Shown: positions 48,159-62,180 of the stretch, piece after piece
Layout: each line of letters opens with the position of its first letter
How positions within the stretch are numbered: position 1 is the stretch's first letter
Assembly: GCF_949628215.1 (NCBI RefSeq)
Contig: NC_134277.1
Location: forward strand, 104,487,463 to 104,551,462
Source of the DNA: Phalacrocorax aristotelis
Lineage: Eukaryota > Chordata > Aves > Suliformes > Phalacrocoracidae
Length of the DNA stretch: 64,000 nucleotides
Direction: 5' to 3'
Translations under genes and position numbers: made by a program
The notes under the pieces: model-generated
What the model was told of the DNA's origin: nothing
Databases searched by the model: none
The model's input: the letters and a program-made list of their open reading frames with translations, nothing else

Positions 48159-50624
48159 ATTTCCCAGAACACTTATGTAACTAACTTCTGAATATTCTCA
48201 AAATAAATCACAATCTGTCATTTTGTTGCCATATTGATGGCTTATGACATCCTTAAGTAGAAGGATTGATTATGACACTACAAAACTGCATAATAAGGTA
48301 TAAAACTGTGTATTATTTATTATTTCTGACTTAATACTTTATTGTTTCATTAACTCTCTGACCTTTTTTGACAGATGTTATTGTTTCAGCAGAATCTTCC
48401 TGTAGATTTCGAATTTTGTTCTCAATATTGAAATATGTCCTTGCATCATCTTATATGCAAATGGAGTTTCCTTCAGTATTTTTAGTAGGGACTGGGTTTT
48501 TTTTTTTTGCAGCGCTTCCAATTTCTGATAATATTACCCTGCTCACTTATACCACCAAGACTTACAGAAGCTTTGATGTTTAACAAACAAGGCTTTGTGC
48601 TAAGTATCAGCAAGAAGTGAAAGTCTACTTGGAGTTACCTCTTTAACAAGGTGAACAGATTAAAATAAAATTGTTATAGTTTAGGACTCAAATTCTTCCA
48701 GTGCAAAGCAGAATTTTAGTCTCAAAAACTGCATTTCTAATTCTAGAAATTACGATTTCTGAGCAGGTTCATTATTTATGCAACGTGATCTTTTCCATCA
48801 GTAATTCTGAGATTATGCTAATTAACAGAATAGAATAATTTGCATATAAAGGACTTTAGATGGTGCTGATACATCGTTACTTATGGCAATGTCAATTATA
48901 CTGATGAAGAGTGGAAAAAAGTTTTATGTCTTAGTGCATCAGGAAAATGAAGTGCTAGATCCTGAATTCTTGAGTTACCAATATTACGTGTAATAAATTA
49001 TCCTTCAGATGTAAATTGTGGCTATGATCTGCACCATTCATAGAATGAGCGCTTCAAACAGCTGCTTGTCTATGTTGTAATTTCTTTGCAGGCACCTCTG
49101 AAAATATTTGAAGGCTTTTAGCTGGACTCAAGGTTCAGTGAAGCCCCAGTCTGTGAAAAATTTCAGCATGTGTTTATCATGAACCTAGAGAATGGAGAAA
49201 AATGCTGTGATAGTTCTTGTGTTGTGCTGCTCTTCTCCCTGCTTGATTTCCCTCTCTTTCCTCAGCCTTCTGTACCTCTGCGTCCTGGTAGTACTGTTTC
49301 CCAGAGTCTCGTATCTCTCAGGTATTACAGTTCATCCTGTCTTTCTTGGTTGCTTTCTTGGATTTGCATCAGTACTGTTGCAATTTCAGTTCAGAAATAT
49401 GAGAGCTAAAGGAAAGCTTTATTGTATTTTTGTTCCTTTTAGTTTGGTTTCAAGTTTTCTGTCCCTTGTTTGGTGGTTTTCCCATTCTTCTTTCCTGGTT
49501 TCCTTCTCTGTTCCTATTCCAGCACTGAAAGGGTCTCTCTTTCCCATTACTTCATAAGAGAACTGCTTTTTCTGGTTTCAGACCTTTCTTTCACAGCCAC
49601 TTTTTTCACTGAACATTTGGAGTAAATTTTTTCCTCCTATGTGTCCTCCATCCACAATGTCTTAATTTTGTAAAACTTTTCCATGCTCTTTCTTATTCAG
49701 AATTCAAATGTTTATAAATAACCGAACAGAATTTGAGAAAACTGGAATATATTGCAGTTGTGTGTGGTTGTCCTAAGCTCTTTTTGGGATAAGAAATAAT
49801 GTATTTTGCTCATTCCCAGGCCTTTGTGTTTTGAAGTTACTTCCCTTTTTTTGTGTGTTTGAAGGCCTATCTGTGCTTGTGAACTGTAAGATTAAGACCT
49901 GTATTTAAGATCCTACATAAGATACCTCTAATACATCTACTTTTAAGTGGAACGGTGTTGTGGATGAGACCAGAATTTCATCTGTCCTTTTGTCTGAAGC
50001 TGTTTATAGCAGATGCCTACGTAATATTTTGAAGTCTAAAGCAAATACATGAGGATACTTTTTACCAAGCAGTCTTCTAAGTTCCAGTGATTTGTCTTAT
50101 GGCTGTCTTGAGACGAATGTGTATGTCTGTATTTAGTAGTCCAACCTGGATGTACTTTTTTCCCCTCCTTCATGTGTTTGTCTGCTCTGTGTTTGTCTGC
50201 AAATTTTTAGTTTTCATAATAGCTTGGGGCAAGAAGCTCCACAGCTGAATCACACAATGTGTGAGGTGGTATCTCCTTTATTTGTTTTTGCACTTATGAT
50301 CTGCTAGTTTCATTTAATGATGTAACTGCTGTGTTGGAGAGAGTGTGTCAATTCTACTTGCAATTTTATAGACGTCTCAGATCCCTCTCAGAAGCTAGCC
50401 AACATTTGACTTCTTTTTTTCTTTTTGATTGACAAAAAGAAATGGGCTGATATTTTAACAGAAAACACAAACTCTACTATTTCTGAGTGACAGCTGATTC
50501 ACAGCTTATAACTATGCAGGCAAAATTTTCTTTTCTATGTGCCTCACTTCATGTTGAGTAAGTACACTGTGGCAGTAACATGCCTTTGTGGTGAAGAAGG
50601 TCGAACCACGTACTGTGGTTTATT
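48159..50624. other. Intergenic region after the second solo LTR
   Basis: 2.5 kb without a gene. Octamer-like motifs occur at 48455-48462 (ATGCAAAT) and 48838-48845 (ATTTGCAT), the latter within an AT-rich motif-dense block at 48770-48850. Confidence 0.6.
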
Positions 50625-51188
50625 TGCAAGACTGTGGCCAGCAGATCAAGGGAAGATATTAATCCCCTCTAGCACTCGTGAGACCAAATCTGCAGTACTC
50701 TGTCAAGTTAGGAGTTTCCTGATGTAAAACAGACATTGACATGTTAAAGCAAGCCAAGCAAAGACCATGAAGATGGTCAGAGGCTGGAGCACATGATGTT
50801 AGAAGGAAAGATGGTAAGAGAACTGGATTAGTTCAGCTGGAAAAAGAAGGCTCGGGGGGATACCTTATTTGCTGTCTTCAGCTGTTTAATAGGATGGTGG
50901 AGAGAAGACAGAGCCAGAACCATTTCTTGGTGTGCAGTGCCGGTGAGGGGAAACAATAACCACAAACTGAAACACAGGAATTCTTAACTTAAGACTAATT
51001 TTTTTTTCACATTGAGGATTGTGGAATGAGCTGTCCAGAGTGGTTGTGAAATTGCAGTTCTTCAAGATACTCCAAACTAAGCTTGGCAAGTCCCTGGCCA
51101 TCCTGATCTAGTTAACCTTGCTGTGGCGAGAGCGTTCGCCTGGTTGATCTCCAGAGATTCCTTCCAATCTAGATGATTGCATCATTGT
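50625..51188 (+). mobile_element. CR1 LINE fragment, old copy
   Basis: Degraded CR1 3' region. Recognisable pieces are GGCCAGCAGATCAAGGGAAG, AACTGAAACACAGGAATT, the CCTGATCTAGTT motif and a tail of TTCCTTCCAATCTAGATGAT. Substitutions and indels are heavier than in the CR1 at 51.7 kb. Confidence 0.85.
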
Positions 51189-51689
51189 GTTAGTTCATAT
51201 CAGCTGTTTTACTGCTTGTTCACATAATCATGAGTTGCTTTTGGAACTGCTTCCTATTGGCACTTCCCTTTACTCTCCCAATTTAAGTTAATATTGCTGG
51301 CAAACTTTGTTGTACCACTTCCTGTACCTTTTTTCTTAGATTGCTTGTGAATATATGAAACTGCAAGGTATCTTCCCTCCACTGAGGTATTAGAGTAGGC
51401 AGACAAATGGTTACTCTTCTGTCTTCTAATATTTAATGGTAATTTATATTAGGATTTTTCATCCATGTGAAGTTCTTCCCATGGCTGTTTATTTCCTTTA
51501 TGAATTCTTCTGAAGAGCCTTCAGCAATCTGTGTCAACTGGATCTATGTCCACCTGCTTCCTAATTCTTTCCTCAAACTTAGGAATCTGGGAGGTGTCAC
51601 TCCCCTTAACAAAAGCTATGCCGATTCTTCTTTGGTGGGTCATGTGGATTCATGTGTGCACTAATGATGTTGTGAAGAACTGCGGATGT

Positions 51690-52176
51690 TAGGTTTATCG
51701 ACAGCAACACTGAGCTGCTGGAGTGTGTCCAAAGTAGGGCAATGAAGCTGGTGAAGGGTCTGGAGAGCAAGTCTTATGAGGAGAGGTTGAGGGAGCTGGA
51801 GTTGTTTAGCCTGGAGAAGAGGAGGCTGAGGGGAGACCTCATCACTCTCTACAACTACCTGAAAGGAGGTTGTAGTGAGGTGGGTGTTGGTCTCCTCCCA
51901 AGTTACTGGTGCTAGAATGAGAGGAAATGGCTTCAAGCTGCACCAGGGGAGGTTTAGATTGGATATTAGGAAAAATTTATTTACTGAGAGATTGGTCAGG
52001 CATTGGAACAGGCTGCCCAGAGAGGTGGTTGAGTCTCCATTCCTGGAGGTATTTAAAAGACGTGTAGACGTGGCACTTCAGGTCATGGCTTAGGAGACAT
52101 GGTAGTGTTGGGCTGACGGTTGGACTTGATGATCCTAGAGGTCTTTTCCAACCTTAATGATTCTATGACTCTATTT
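51690..52176 (+). mobile_element. CR1 LINE fragment, younger subtype
   Basis: Well-preserved CR1 3' region with GGAGAGGTTGAGGGAGCTGG, AGCCTGGAGAAGAGGAGGCT, AGGCTGCCCAGAGAGGTGGT and the tail ATGATTCTATGACTCTATT. It is in the same orientation as, and 0.5 kb from, the older copy at 50.6 kb. The internal motifs differ in type from that copy, so they are separate insertions. Confidence 0.93.
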
Positions 52177-54750
52177 GTCTGTAGTTTCTGAATCTTGCTT
52201 GGAAGACTCTTTAAAATTTGGAGCATGATTTGCTTCTTCTTTTCATCTGCTACAGAGGCAGTTTGACAAGGATTGAGAGCTTTGAGTACTATACACTACA
52301 ATCATTACCTCTTATGTGTCATTTATGTGTTGGGTGGCAGAGGGGTGGTGGTACACTGTGAGTGAAACAAGGGACTTAGTGCTTGTATTCCCCTGGTTGC
52401 CTAGGAAAAGATAAGAATCTTCTCATTTTCATGGACAAATAGAAAACTACCCTTTTTTTGATCTGATTAATTCATGGTATTGACGCAGTGACCCACTGAA
52501 GAAAAAAATACCTCATGAAATTTCAGGTAAACTTTTTAGGTGTAAGCCCACTTCTGGACTACGCCCACTTCTGGTATTTCTCAACTAGAGACTCAATTAA
52601 AACTTTGAACGTTAAAACCATTCCTCTTTCCCAATATCTCCTCCTTCCAATTTCCAATTAATTTCCAATTAAAACACTGGAGTAGAAAAGAAGATTGCCA
52701 CCCTTCCTAATTTGGTGTTCATTACTACCTCTAATCTGTAGTTATAGCACATTTCCAAGTATCTCCTGTGTGGAGAACTACCTGTTCATGTGCTTGCTTT
52801 TATTCTTGGTTGCTAATACAACATATTTGATGTCATGTGATGACTTTGTAGCTTACAGAAGAGCTTATGTGAAATATCACAAATAATGCTTGTGTGGGAT
52901 TTAAAAAAAACACTGTACTGAAACCAGGCTGTGCACTGCCATGGTACATGCAACTTCTCTACTGAATTAGGTTTTGTAAGCAACATGGTCCTGTCACAGC
53001 TGATACTATAGAAGCTACAGTTGCTTCCTTTGGCCTTACTCGGTAAGGTTAATTAACAAAATGGGGTTGGGAAACAAACACCCTGTTCCCTTAAGAAAAT
53101 AATAAGCTCTGTTCTTAGAAAAATGGAAAGAACTCTGATTTTTAAATGGGAAAAATATCAGACTTAGGTTTTCTTACAGACTTTCTGTTTTATATAAAGG
53201 TCAAAAAATATACTGCAGTTGCCATTTAAATGTTTATTACTTTGCTTGTATCTCTCATACTTTTTAATGGGATCATGGCAAACTTTGATTTTTTTTCCTG
53301 CCCCCACCCCCCACCTGGTGATTGGGAAGATCGCATTTTTAAGCATTAGGAAATGGCAAAACTTTCCAGATCTGTTTGAAAAAAATTGATTGGTACAATG
53401 GTTCTGTGAAATGTCTGTGTTCTGTTATTTTCCGTCTCAGGTGAGGGCCTGTGTTACAAGAGTTTATCTGAAACCTCTAAAACTTAGAAATATTCTACAT
53501 GCCCAGCAATATGCTGACTACTTAGACTTGCACATGTGTTTCTTCTGTGAACTTGACCAGTTGAGTTTCTGTTGGCTTGGGTTGCTTTTTTTCAGACTAA
53601 AATGACTTAAATGTAAAGGCATTCTGAGTGACAATTAACTTGGGCTTGCCAAGATACTGGAGACGTAGAGGTGATGGAAATGTACTATTCATATCCTTTG
53701 TTAATTCCAAAGTCTCAAAATGCAGATTTGTCACACGCTGTCATGAGAGGTCAGTCATGGAATTTCTTAGGCAGATATTTTCAAAATTATCAAAGCTGGA
53801 TTTAAAAAATAAAATCCAGAATAATAGCCTACAGCATGTAGGGTTTTTTTTAATGAAAACTTTGTCTATATTCCTCTACTAAGGTTTTTCTTGTAGGAAT
53901 GTAGTATTACACTTTCTATAAGTTGAAAGAACTTAGAAAAATCCTGGCCTGCTGCAATGTGCCTTTACTGAACTGGAAAGAAAAGGCTGGACTATTAAGC
54001 AAGATGAAGTTTTTTTCATAGCACAAAATATTTGTCATGTGAATCTGTTTTAGCATTAGAAAACAGGTGATCCGGCAGTAAGTTGGAAGACACCTACAGA
54101 GAAGCTGGTAATAGAGATTTTAAAACATGAATGGAAAGAATATATATATATGAGATGGTTTGTGTGCTGTAGCTGTACTAGTGAAATTACAATTCCTGTC
54201 AAATCCTCACAGTTGGAAGTAGTTTTTGAAAGAAGAAAGAATTTGCTGCAGGATGTTTTTTGTCTTCTAAAAGATTATTAAAAAAAGGCAAAGCTGTTTT
54301 GAGAGTACAGGAGCATTCACTTGAGAAAGTGTTTGCTTAGAAAGCAACTGCTATGGCTCAGCATGTAGCTAAGATTGCCTGCTGGAGCTAAATGTAAAAT
54401 GATCAATTAATGGACTTGCATATCCTGAATCGTTACCTCCTGCAGCCCTCGTAAAGCACTCACTGTGATGGCAACATTTCTGCGGGGTTTAGAGTCCTTG
54501 AGCACTGCTCAAATGCAAGAGAACCATGTGGGTGAAAGGCATATGGAAGCAGACAGACAGATAGCTCTGAAGTTTGACAGTGTGGCCAGGACTTCCTTCA
54601 GGGGTGGAAGAAGACTGCAGATGGACTATTTATAAAGCTGTAGGTGAGGTTCTGTCAGCTGCTTTCACCAATAAAACCTGGCTTTGGAAGTGCAGAACTT
54701 GGCTGCAAAACCTTGCTTTGGGCTGACTTTTAGTCTGAGTCCAACCTGAT

Positions 54751-54834
54751 CTTAGAGCCTGTAAGTCCTTATTGTAGAGCCCATAAATACTTATTTTAGA
54801 GCCTGTAATACTTAGAACCCATAAGTACTTACTT
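54751..54834. repeat. Degenerate tandem repeat, about 23-bp unit, four copies
   Basis: Units follow the pattern TTAGAGCC(T/C)(G/A)TAA(G/A)TACTTA with alternating GCCTGTAA and CCCATAA versions. Copies are imperfect and one is shortened. Confidence 0.7.
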
Positions 54835-57800
54835 TCTGCTGGTTTCTGTCAGTCCTGCATAAATCGCATTGCTGCTTCTTGATTTTGTTCCTTTCCTGAC
54901 CAGTTTGGGTTTTTTTCCATCAGCTTGTATAAACTTGAACTAGAGACTCTAGTATGAGTTTTGTACTTTTTAAATAGTTTAAGGCAAAAATCCATTACTC
55001 AGTATCTAGAATTTCTGATCTTGTAATTAATGTCTTGTTCATGCATCACAATGTTGCATTATGCAATACCTACATACTCTGCTAGTGTAACTTGTTTATT
55101 CAGATTTTACTATAATACCTGTTAAATTATTGTAGCAAACTCTTTGAGCTAACTTATCCCTCTCTCTTTTAATAAACTGGTGCCATGATATTTAAGGCAC
55201 AAGTCTAATATTCTTACAAGGCAGCAAAAGGCAGAATTTGTATTCCTGCACCGTGTTTATTCCAGAAAAAAACCCATAATTTCTGGTAATAAGAAAATGA
55301 AAATAATTAGATGTGACTTTAAGGACATTAGGGCGGTGTTCATGGGGGACACTGTCTGGCTACAGTCCAACTCTTTTTCAGCAGGCTGTCTTTGAGAAGT
55401 CCTTTTTGTCTTTTTTACTTCCTCAACAGTGGCTAAAAGAAAGCCTTGGGGAGAGCAGAAGGCTAGAGCAAGCCTGTGAGGATTATTTGCTAGAATATTC
55501 TCCCACCTGCTAACCATTTTCATTCTGGGACTTCTAAAGCTGAATTTAGTTTCTATTAATTGAATAGAGTGTCTTATTGTCAGAGAAGTGTTTGTGAAGG
55601 ATCCACTGTCATTGCGCCTTCTGTTGCAGATTTCTTTGAGCCTCTTGCTGCAGTGCAACCTGGGAGTCATTGATCAAGCAGCACTTCCCACCATCTCTGC
55701 TTTCAGGGCTTCTCAGAGGAAAAAGACACAGAACAGATTTCCTCTGATATTTAAAGCCTCTCTTGTAAGTCCTCTCATACCAGTGCATACACAAATGGAT
55801 GAAAAGAAAGAGATAACAATAAACATGCTCAAAACCATCTTTCCAGTGAATGAACAGTGAAGTGACAGATTATGCCGTGTGTGCAGCACAGTAGAGTATC
55901 CTGGTCATGTTCTGTCATTCTTTATTGTAGTAGATAATTGTCTGCCTTTGCAAGAGGAGCAAGGTTGAAGTACTAGGTGTACCTTATGTTTACATTTTCA
56001 AGAAGAATGAACCCTGCCTTGAGTTACTGAACTTATTTCTGTTCCTGGAGGAGAAAGAATGTCAAGAATGCTTTGCTTTAGGAAGGTGAACAGGTACATT
56101 AATTTCTTTGGTACTGAAGTCTACCATTTTTTCTCAGTAATGAGAAAATGAGAGTGTCATTAATATGTTCACTACTGCAGTGGTTGGTTTGGTTTTTTTT
56201 TTCTCTTTGCCCTGTGAGGATGCCTGTAAACTTTTAAATGGTAGTAGTAAACTGGTGATCTGGTTTTACAACACATGCATGTCCATGTCTAAGCACACGG
56301 GCTGTCTGTTAAAGTTAATGGCGCTACTCATTTTCTGAAGTTACATGCATGCTCTTTGCTGGATGATTGGATGCTAGCCTAAATCTGCTCAGTGGAACTA
56401 GGGAAGTGTTGGAGGGTAAGAGGGACAGCCACAATCCGGCACCTGTGCAGCACCAGATGTGGGCTTTATGTATCATTAGGGTTAAACAACGAAATGGATA
56501 TCTTCCTTGGAAAAAGTTTAAATTAGAAAGACAGAGAACTTTGAAAATACTTAGCACCTTTTGAAAGCAGTTGTGGATAACCTCACTTACAAGTTAGCAG
56601 TAATATACAATTTTCCTGTCTTCTCTGAGCATAGGATTTTCTTAGCCTGAAAAACAAGCTGTGAGAAATGAAGGAAGGAAGCATGAAATGTATAGGTACA
56701 TTGTTTTAAAGACAGCATTGTATTTTTAAGCTTAATAAAAACTCAGAATTTCATGTTGCTGATCATCTGGAAACAGTATAAAAGCAACTAACATACATTC
56801 CAGTTCACTGGGGTTTCTTTAAAAACTATTTTGTGTGAGTTAAGACAACCGTGCATTTGCTAGTCAAGAAATAAATGAACCCTCTTTCACTTGCATTCAT
56901 TATCCTGCAGATCACTGCCAGCTGATAGGGAAGATAAATTAACTTTCTAACTGACCAAAAAAACCCTCAGAATCAATTAAAGTTTTACACTAGGCTTTGC
57001 TGATTTTCTCATTTCATTATCAGTGGCATGCTGAGGTTTTTGTGCATGTTAATTTAAACATTTTACTTAAAGTAGTTTGAGTTCAAATAGATCAAAGAAC
57101 AACATTCACAGTAGGGAATTCTGGCCAGTCTTTGTTTAGGCCCATCTATAAAGGAAATAGTACACACCCCTGTGTCCTGAAACCTCTTATTTGAGAGGAA
57201 TTAAAGGTTACTACATCTTTTTTGTTTAAGACAAATAAAAAACCTACCCCAAAGGCTACACAGCTGCCTTCTTGCTTACTGATTTGGGGGAACAAATGGA
57301 AATGGAAGGGGTATTAAAATATTTCTTGAAACTCTTACTGTTTTTTACAGAAATATTTTTTGAGCTATTTTTTTCCTCTTTAGAACACAGTTGGTTTAAA
57401 TATTTCAGACAAGTGTTTTAGTCTGGACAGGTCTGATATTTGTGTCAATTGCTTCTTTCTTGGATCACCACCAACTGGATCACACAGCCCTGCTTTTTTC
57501 TTGCAGATTAATTGCTATTAAATATGAATTTAAAAGACTTCTATTTTTCTTCTACCTGGATATGCTCTTCATCAGAACCTGACTTGCTAACTTAGACCTA
57601 CTATTTTTCTTGCCTTCTAAAGAAAAAGTATTCGGCAGTCCTAGAAACTGATTTAACTATTTGGTCCTAGGAACTAATTAACAAAGCACAGACATTGGTG
57701 GCGGTGGCATTTCTCCACGGTGATCCACCTCTGTCTGTGGCCTTACCACTCTTTGGAGGAGAAGGTAGTTGTCTCTTCAGCCTTCCCATTCATGGCTTCT

Positions 57801-59892
57801 TTAGCAAGCTTACCAGCTGATTAGCCAATTATTGCCAAGTCTGATGAGCATTTTTGTGATGTTAGCACTTGTACATGGGGATTTAACTGTAGTGAGTTCA
57901 GCAATCTTGTTTCAAAAAGGTTTTCTAGCTCTCCTGCTACCTCATGCAGAGGTTTGGGAACCTATGACGTGGGCTCAATTTAAACTCTGCATTTATATAT
58001 CCCCCCAAGGCTGAAAGAAAACAACAAGGATACCTCTCAGAGGAATCAAACTCTGAACCAGCATACTCTGTGTGATTGCATTGCTGTTTCTAGAACAGCC
58101 AGACACTGCAAACTGCCTTTTCCACTGAGCACAACTTTGGCTGAAAGACAGGTTAGGGAACTGAACAGGCAATTTGCAATCAATGGAAAAAGGTAGGATA
58201 CTAAGCTTCAGTGAGCACTCAGATGATTATGGATCAATTGTGCAGGGAATCTGAGGAAACAAAACAGCTTTCAGTACATTGGCTGTTTACACAGAGTTTA
58301 ACGCAGTGGACAAGCTGTTGTTGACTTTTGCAGATTGCATTAGGTCTTGTATCCATCCAAGTCTTCTTTGCCTTACTGCAGAGATCAACACAAAGGTGTT
58401 TGTGTCTTCTGTAGCACTAATCTTAAGACTGGCAGTGTGTGTAATGAAGGAAGTGGGTCTGCTGCTGCCCTCATACAGGATGGAGCAAGCCATAATTGGT
58501 AACACAAGTCTGTGGCAGCTGGATGTAGCTAGAGTGGCACTGTGAATATTTATCCTTTGAGCTACCCAATAGATTTCGGTTCTCTGAGAGATGGGGAGGG
58601 AAGATAAGTGCCACTACTGTTGTAATTGGTTTTGGTTTTTTCATCAACCTTGGATTTAAGACAGCAGTGACCTGAGCCTTGATTGGATATATCTGATCTG
58701 TGGCAGTAAGGCTTAATTTACACCTTTACAATTTAATGAGCGTGTGATTATAAACTCACCTAAATCAGGAGTTTAATTATTCACAAAACGTATGAGAAAC
58801 CACAACCCCTTCCTGGAACTTTATGGAGGATTAATTTCCTAAATTGCATAATTTTGCTAATCCTTTTCAGTGAAGATCCTCTACTACCAATAGCAATATT
58901 GTGTTTCTAGTGAGAACATGCATCTTGTTACAGACTGGAAAGGTTTTTGATTGGTTGTTTTTTTAAGCAGCTGTTGTGTTATTGTTGGTTGCTTTTCTCA
59001 GGAATCTAGCGCTCTGACAACTTTGTTCAGATATATAATACTTGTGGTGATATTTTTTTGTGTGTGTCAAGTAGCAGGATTTTTTTTGTCAAAATGCTGA
59101 CATGCCACGTACATCCATACTTGTTTGCAGGCCTTATGGCCTATCATGTATCCACAGCTCTGTGCTATTGGGAACGACAGTGCACATAATTGGCAATTAA
59201 AACCTTCTGAAAAAGGAGAGACAAAACACCCCCCAAATACTCTTTGTATGAAAAGCCTTTCTCATATGAAACAACAAAGCATTTTTCATTGTCTTTTTAG
59301 TATGCATAGACTTAGTCTAGAATTTGGGCTTTTTCTGCTTGGCTGGACTATAAAGTTCTATGTTTGTATCATCAGTAGAAGCATATACCTTCATGTTGGT
59401 GATCACAGTTATGATGGTCAAGGAAGTTTGTTTCTGAAGAGTAATTTAGCCTTGCTGTGGATATAGTACCTTATGATACACATACAACTGATATGTTCAC
59501 CTGCTGTTCTTCCTGGCAGAGTGTCTCCACAGCCCAGCCAATTTTTCCTTCTATTAAAAAGTTCCTGCCTGCATTCCTGACCTATACATCATATTGCAAA
59601 ACAACATGGGTGAGCCTAGAGAATAGTGAAATACAATAATTGTGTGAAACCCTTATTCAGTACCCCAACTGAATTGATTTCAATTGCCAAAAATCCCCCC
59701 CCGCCCCGTCAAATTCTGATTGTCCTCGTATCATCACTGAAACACGGTTGTCACTATTCAAGGCTGTTAAATTTCCAGATTTTTTCAGGCTTGTTTGTAG
59801 CATTTTTTGTAACATCTGAGAGTGAGCAGCTGAAGAACCACTTCTGCCTAGGTTACAATAACTAGTGATTTGGACAAACTACATTTGTTCAT

Positions 59893-59924
59893 ATATATAG
59901 ACACACACATACACACATATATGT
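59893..59924. repeat. AC/AT dinucleotide stretch
   Basis: A short imperfect run of AC and AT dinucleotides, flanked by ATATAT on both sides. Confidence 0.75.
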
Positions 59925-62180
59925 AAGTAGCTGATGCTTTTCAGTGAACATTTAATAGTCTTATGTGCCTGGATCATATTGTGATTTTTTTTGTAATTCA
60001 TGGAGGTTCATGAATAGGACGGCTCTTCATATGAGCAAATATCCCATGGGATTCACTTTGTATTAAGATACAGCACTTGCTTCTTTACTGCCTTGCACCA
60101 TAATCTCTTGTTTTATGCTTGCAGAGGATGGGTATCAAATGATATCAGTGCAAAATGCTATAGGCAATGCCAGAAGAATGGACTCAAGGCAAGCATGGCC
60201 CTCATTGTTTCTTACAATAGGATCATGCTTATAAATAAATGTAATAAATCTTTGCCTTCTGCTAAACAAAACAGAGGGATTAATTTATTTCTTGGGATGT
60301 AGACATGATGGATCACATCTTGAGGCCTCCAATGCTGCAACAAGCTAGTGATTTATATTTTGTCATCTATAATTAAGAGTTCCAGGTGGAGGTGTTTGTT
60401 ACTCTTATATAGCACCATGGCAGTAAAGCAACACCTGTACACGGTGGTTGCACAAGTATATGACTGAGATTCTCAGTTGGCGCAAATGAGCTGAAAATCT
60501 AGCTCATAACTCTGACTTTTTTTGGTTGCCTTCAGATTGAGCTTGTTTTCTTTCACTGTAGCATGCCGAGATCAAATTAGCGTCTGTATCTTGTGTGGTG
60601 CTAAAACTTATTGACACAAACCCACATTTTTGCTTTGATTTTGGTTTGTGTGGGGTTTTGTTTGTTGGGTTTTTTTTTGTTTGTTTTGTTTTTTCATATT
60701 GAATGTGTTGGGAAAACTTTCTTTTATAGTAAATTGGGAAAATGCTTTAGGAATTCATGTTTCTGTAAGATCAAGTTTTCTTAACTGTTATCTGTAGCCT
60801 GAATCTTCAGATACGTGCATTATTTTCTTACCTGATTTTGACAGCCTTTCCACAAGTACCTAGGTGAAATAGGTAAAGCTTTTCTTCGTCTGGCATCCTT
60901 TTTAAAATACATTAAAACTTGAAGTATTTTTTTTTTCCATCAAGTATCAGTCTTCTTAAATTCTGTGTGACTAATCATAATAATAATTCAATTGTTAGTA
61001 GCTAGAAAATGACATCTCTGTCAATCCTTCTGTTAAAAGCCTTCAGGTAGCTCACTAAACAGTTTGAAGTTTTCATGTTGTTCTTGATTTTCTTTGTTTG
61101 TTCTTTGTCTGTTATTCTTTTGTTTCTTAAGGTCACACAAAAACCAGTTTGACTTAAAATAGGAAACGAATGGGATCAGGAAGGAAAAAGGTACAAGGAA
61201 AATGCTATGTAATTAACGTGTTTTGAACGAGTGATAATATTTGATGGGAGTGAATTTTATTTCTAGATTAGTAGGATAGCATACTGTTACTTTGATTTAA
61301 TCATGTATTCACATCTTGCTACTATTTTTTATTCAGAGTAAATATTTAAAAGCCCACTGTTTCAAAATGTTTCCATTTGCCCTTGCGTCCAGCATGAAAT
61401 TAAATGCTTTTCATGCCTAATAAAGTGGATCAATATCTTCCTTTGATTATATAAGTATGTGTCAGTGGAGCCAGGTGTAAATACGAATTTATGACTAGGG
61501 AAAAATCTAATGTGATTTCTAGAAACCCCAGATCTCACTTTATAGGAAGAATCAATTATTAGTCTCTCATTTATTGAGTGGTAAATGGATTTGTTTGGAC
61601 TATATGTGACATTCACCCATGATTATTCAGATCGGTTCCCACTCTTAGAAACGGCTAGCTTGTGTTCTGCTCTTGGAGAGCAGCCAGAACTGAGGGCTTA
61701 AGAACAGAATTAAATACCACCTTTAATTTATGGGGGACTTAATACATTCTGACTAGCTTTTTACATTTTGCAAGATGTCATTGTCATAACGAATACCTGA
61801 GACTTCACCCTGAGACTTTGTAAAGGTTTTCTGTGGCTGTTAGTAACTAATATTACTGCACAGCACAGGAGAGATGAGTTCTGACATCTTGTTGGAGGGG
61901 TGAAAGTCAATAATTTTTTTCTCTTTTAAAAGGGAGGAAATAGGGTGGGAATGTAGAGCTCATGCAGGCCATGAGATAGAAAAGCTGTGTAATAATTCTG
62001 TTTTAAGTAAAGCAAGGTGTAAACAAAATGGCAAAAAAACACTTGCAAGCACTGAGCCTGCTCTTCCTCTGTATACAGTGCAAAGTCTGTAGCCTTTTTT
62101 TCTTTCTTTTTTGTTTTTTGTTGTCACCCTCCATCATGTGCCTACTGGGTTAGGAATTTAAATGATAACAACATGTAAGT

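Larger units (their letters stand above)
52177..62180. other. Intergenic region, distal
   Basis: 10 kb without a supported gene or long mobile element. It holds a 23-bp degenerate tandem repeat at 54751-54834, a short AC/AT-rich stretch at 59893-59924 and an AT-rich motif-dense block at 58660-58870. A TATA-like site (about 54628) and an AATAAA (about 54672) lie close together in an otherwise unassigned stretch. Confidence 0.6.

Noticed and set aside
49192-49557. 121-codon hydrophobic plus-strand frame
   Set aside because: Phe/Leu/Ser-rich translation of pyrimidine-rich DNA, not a membrane protein signature I recognise.
55257-55670. 137-codon minus-strand frame
   Set aside because: No recognisable similarity; within chance expectation for the length of the window.
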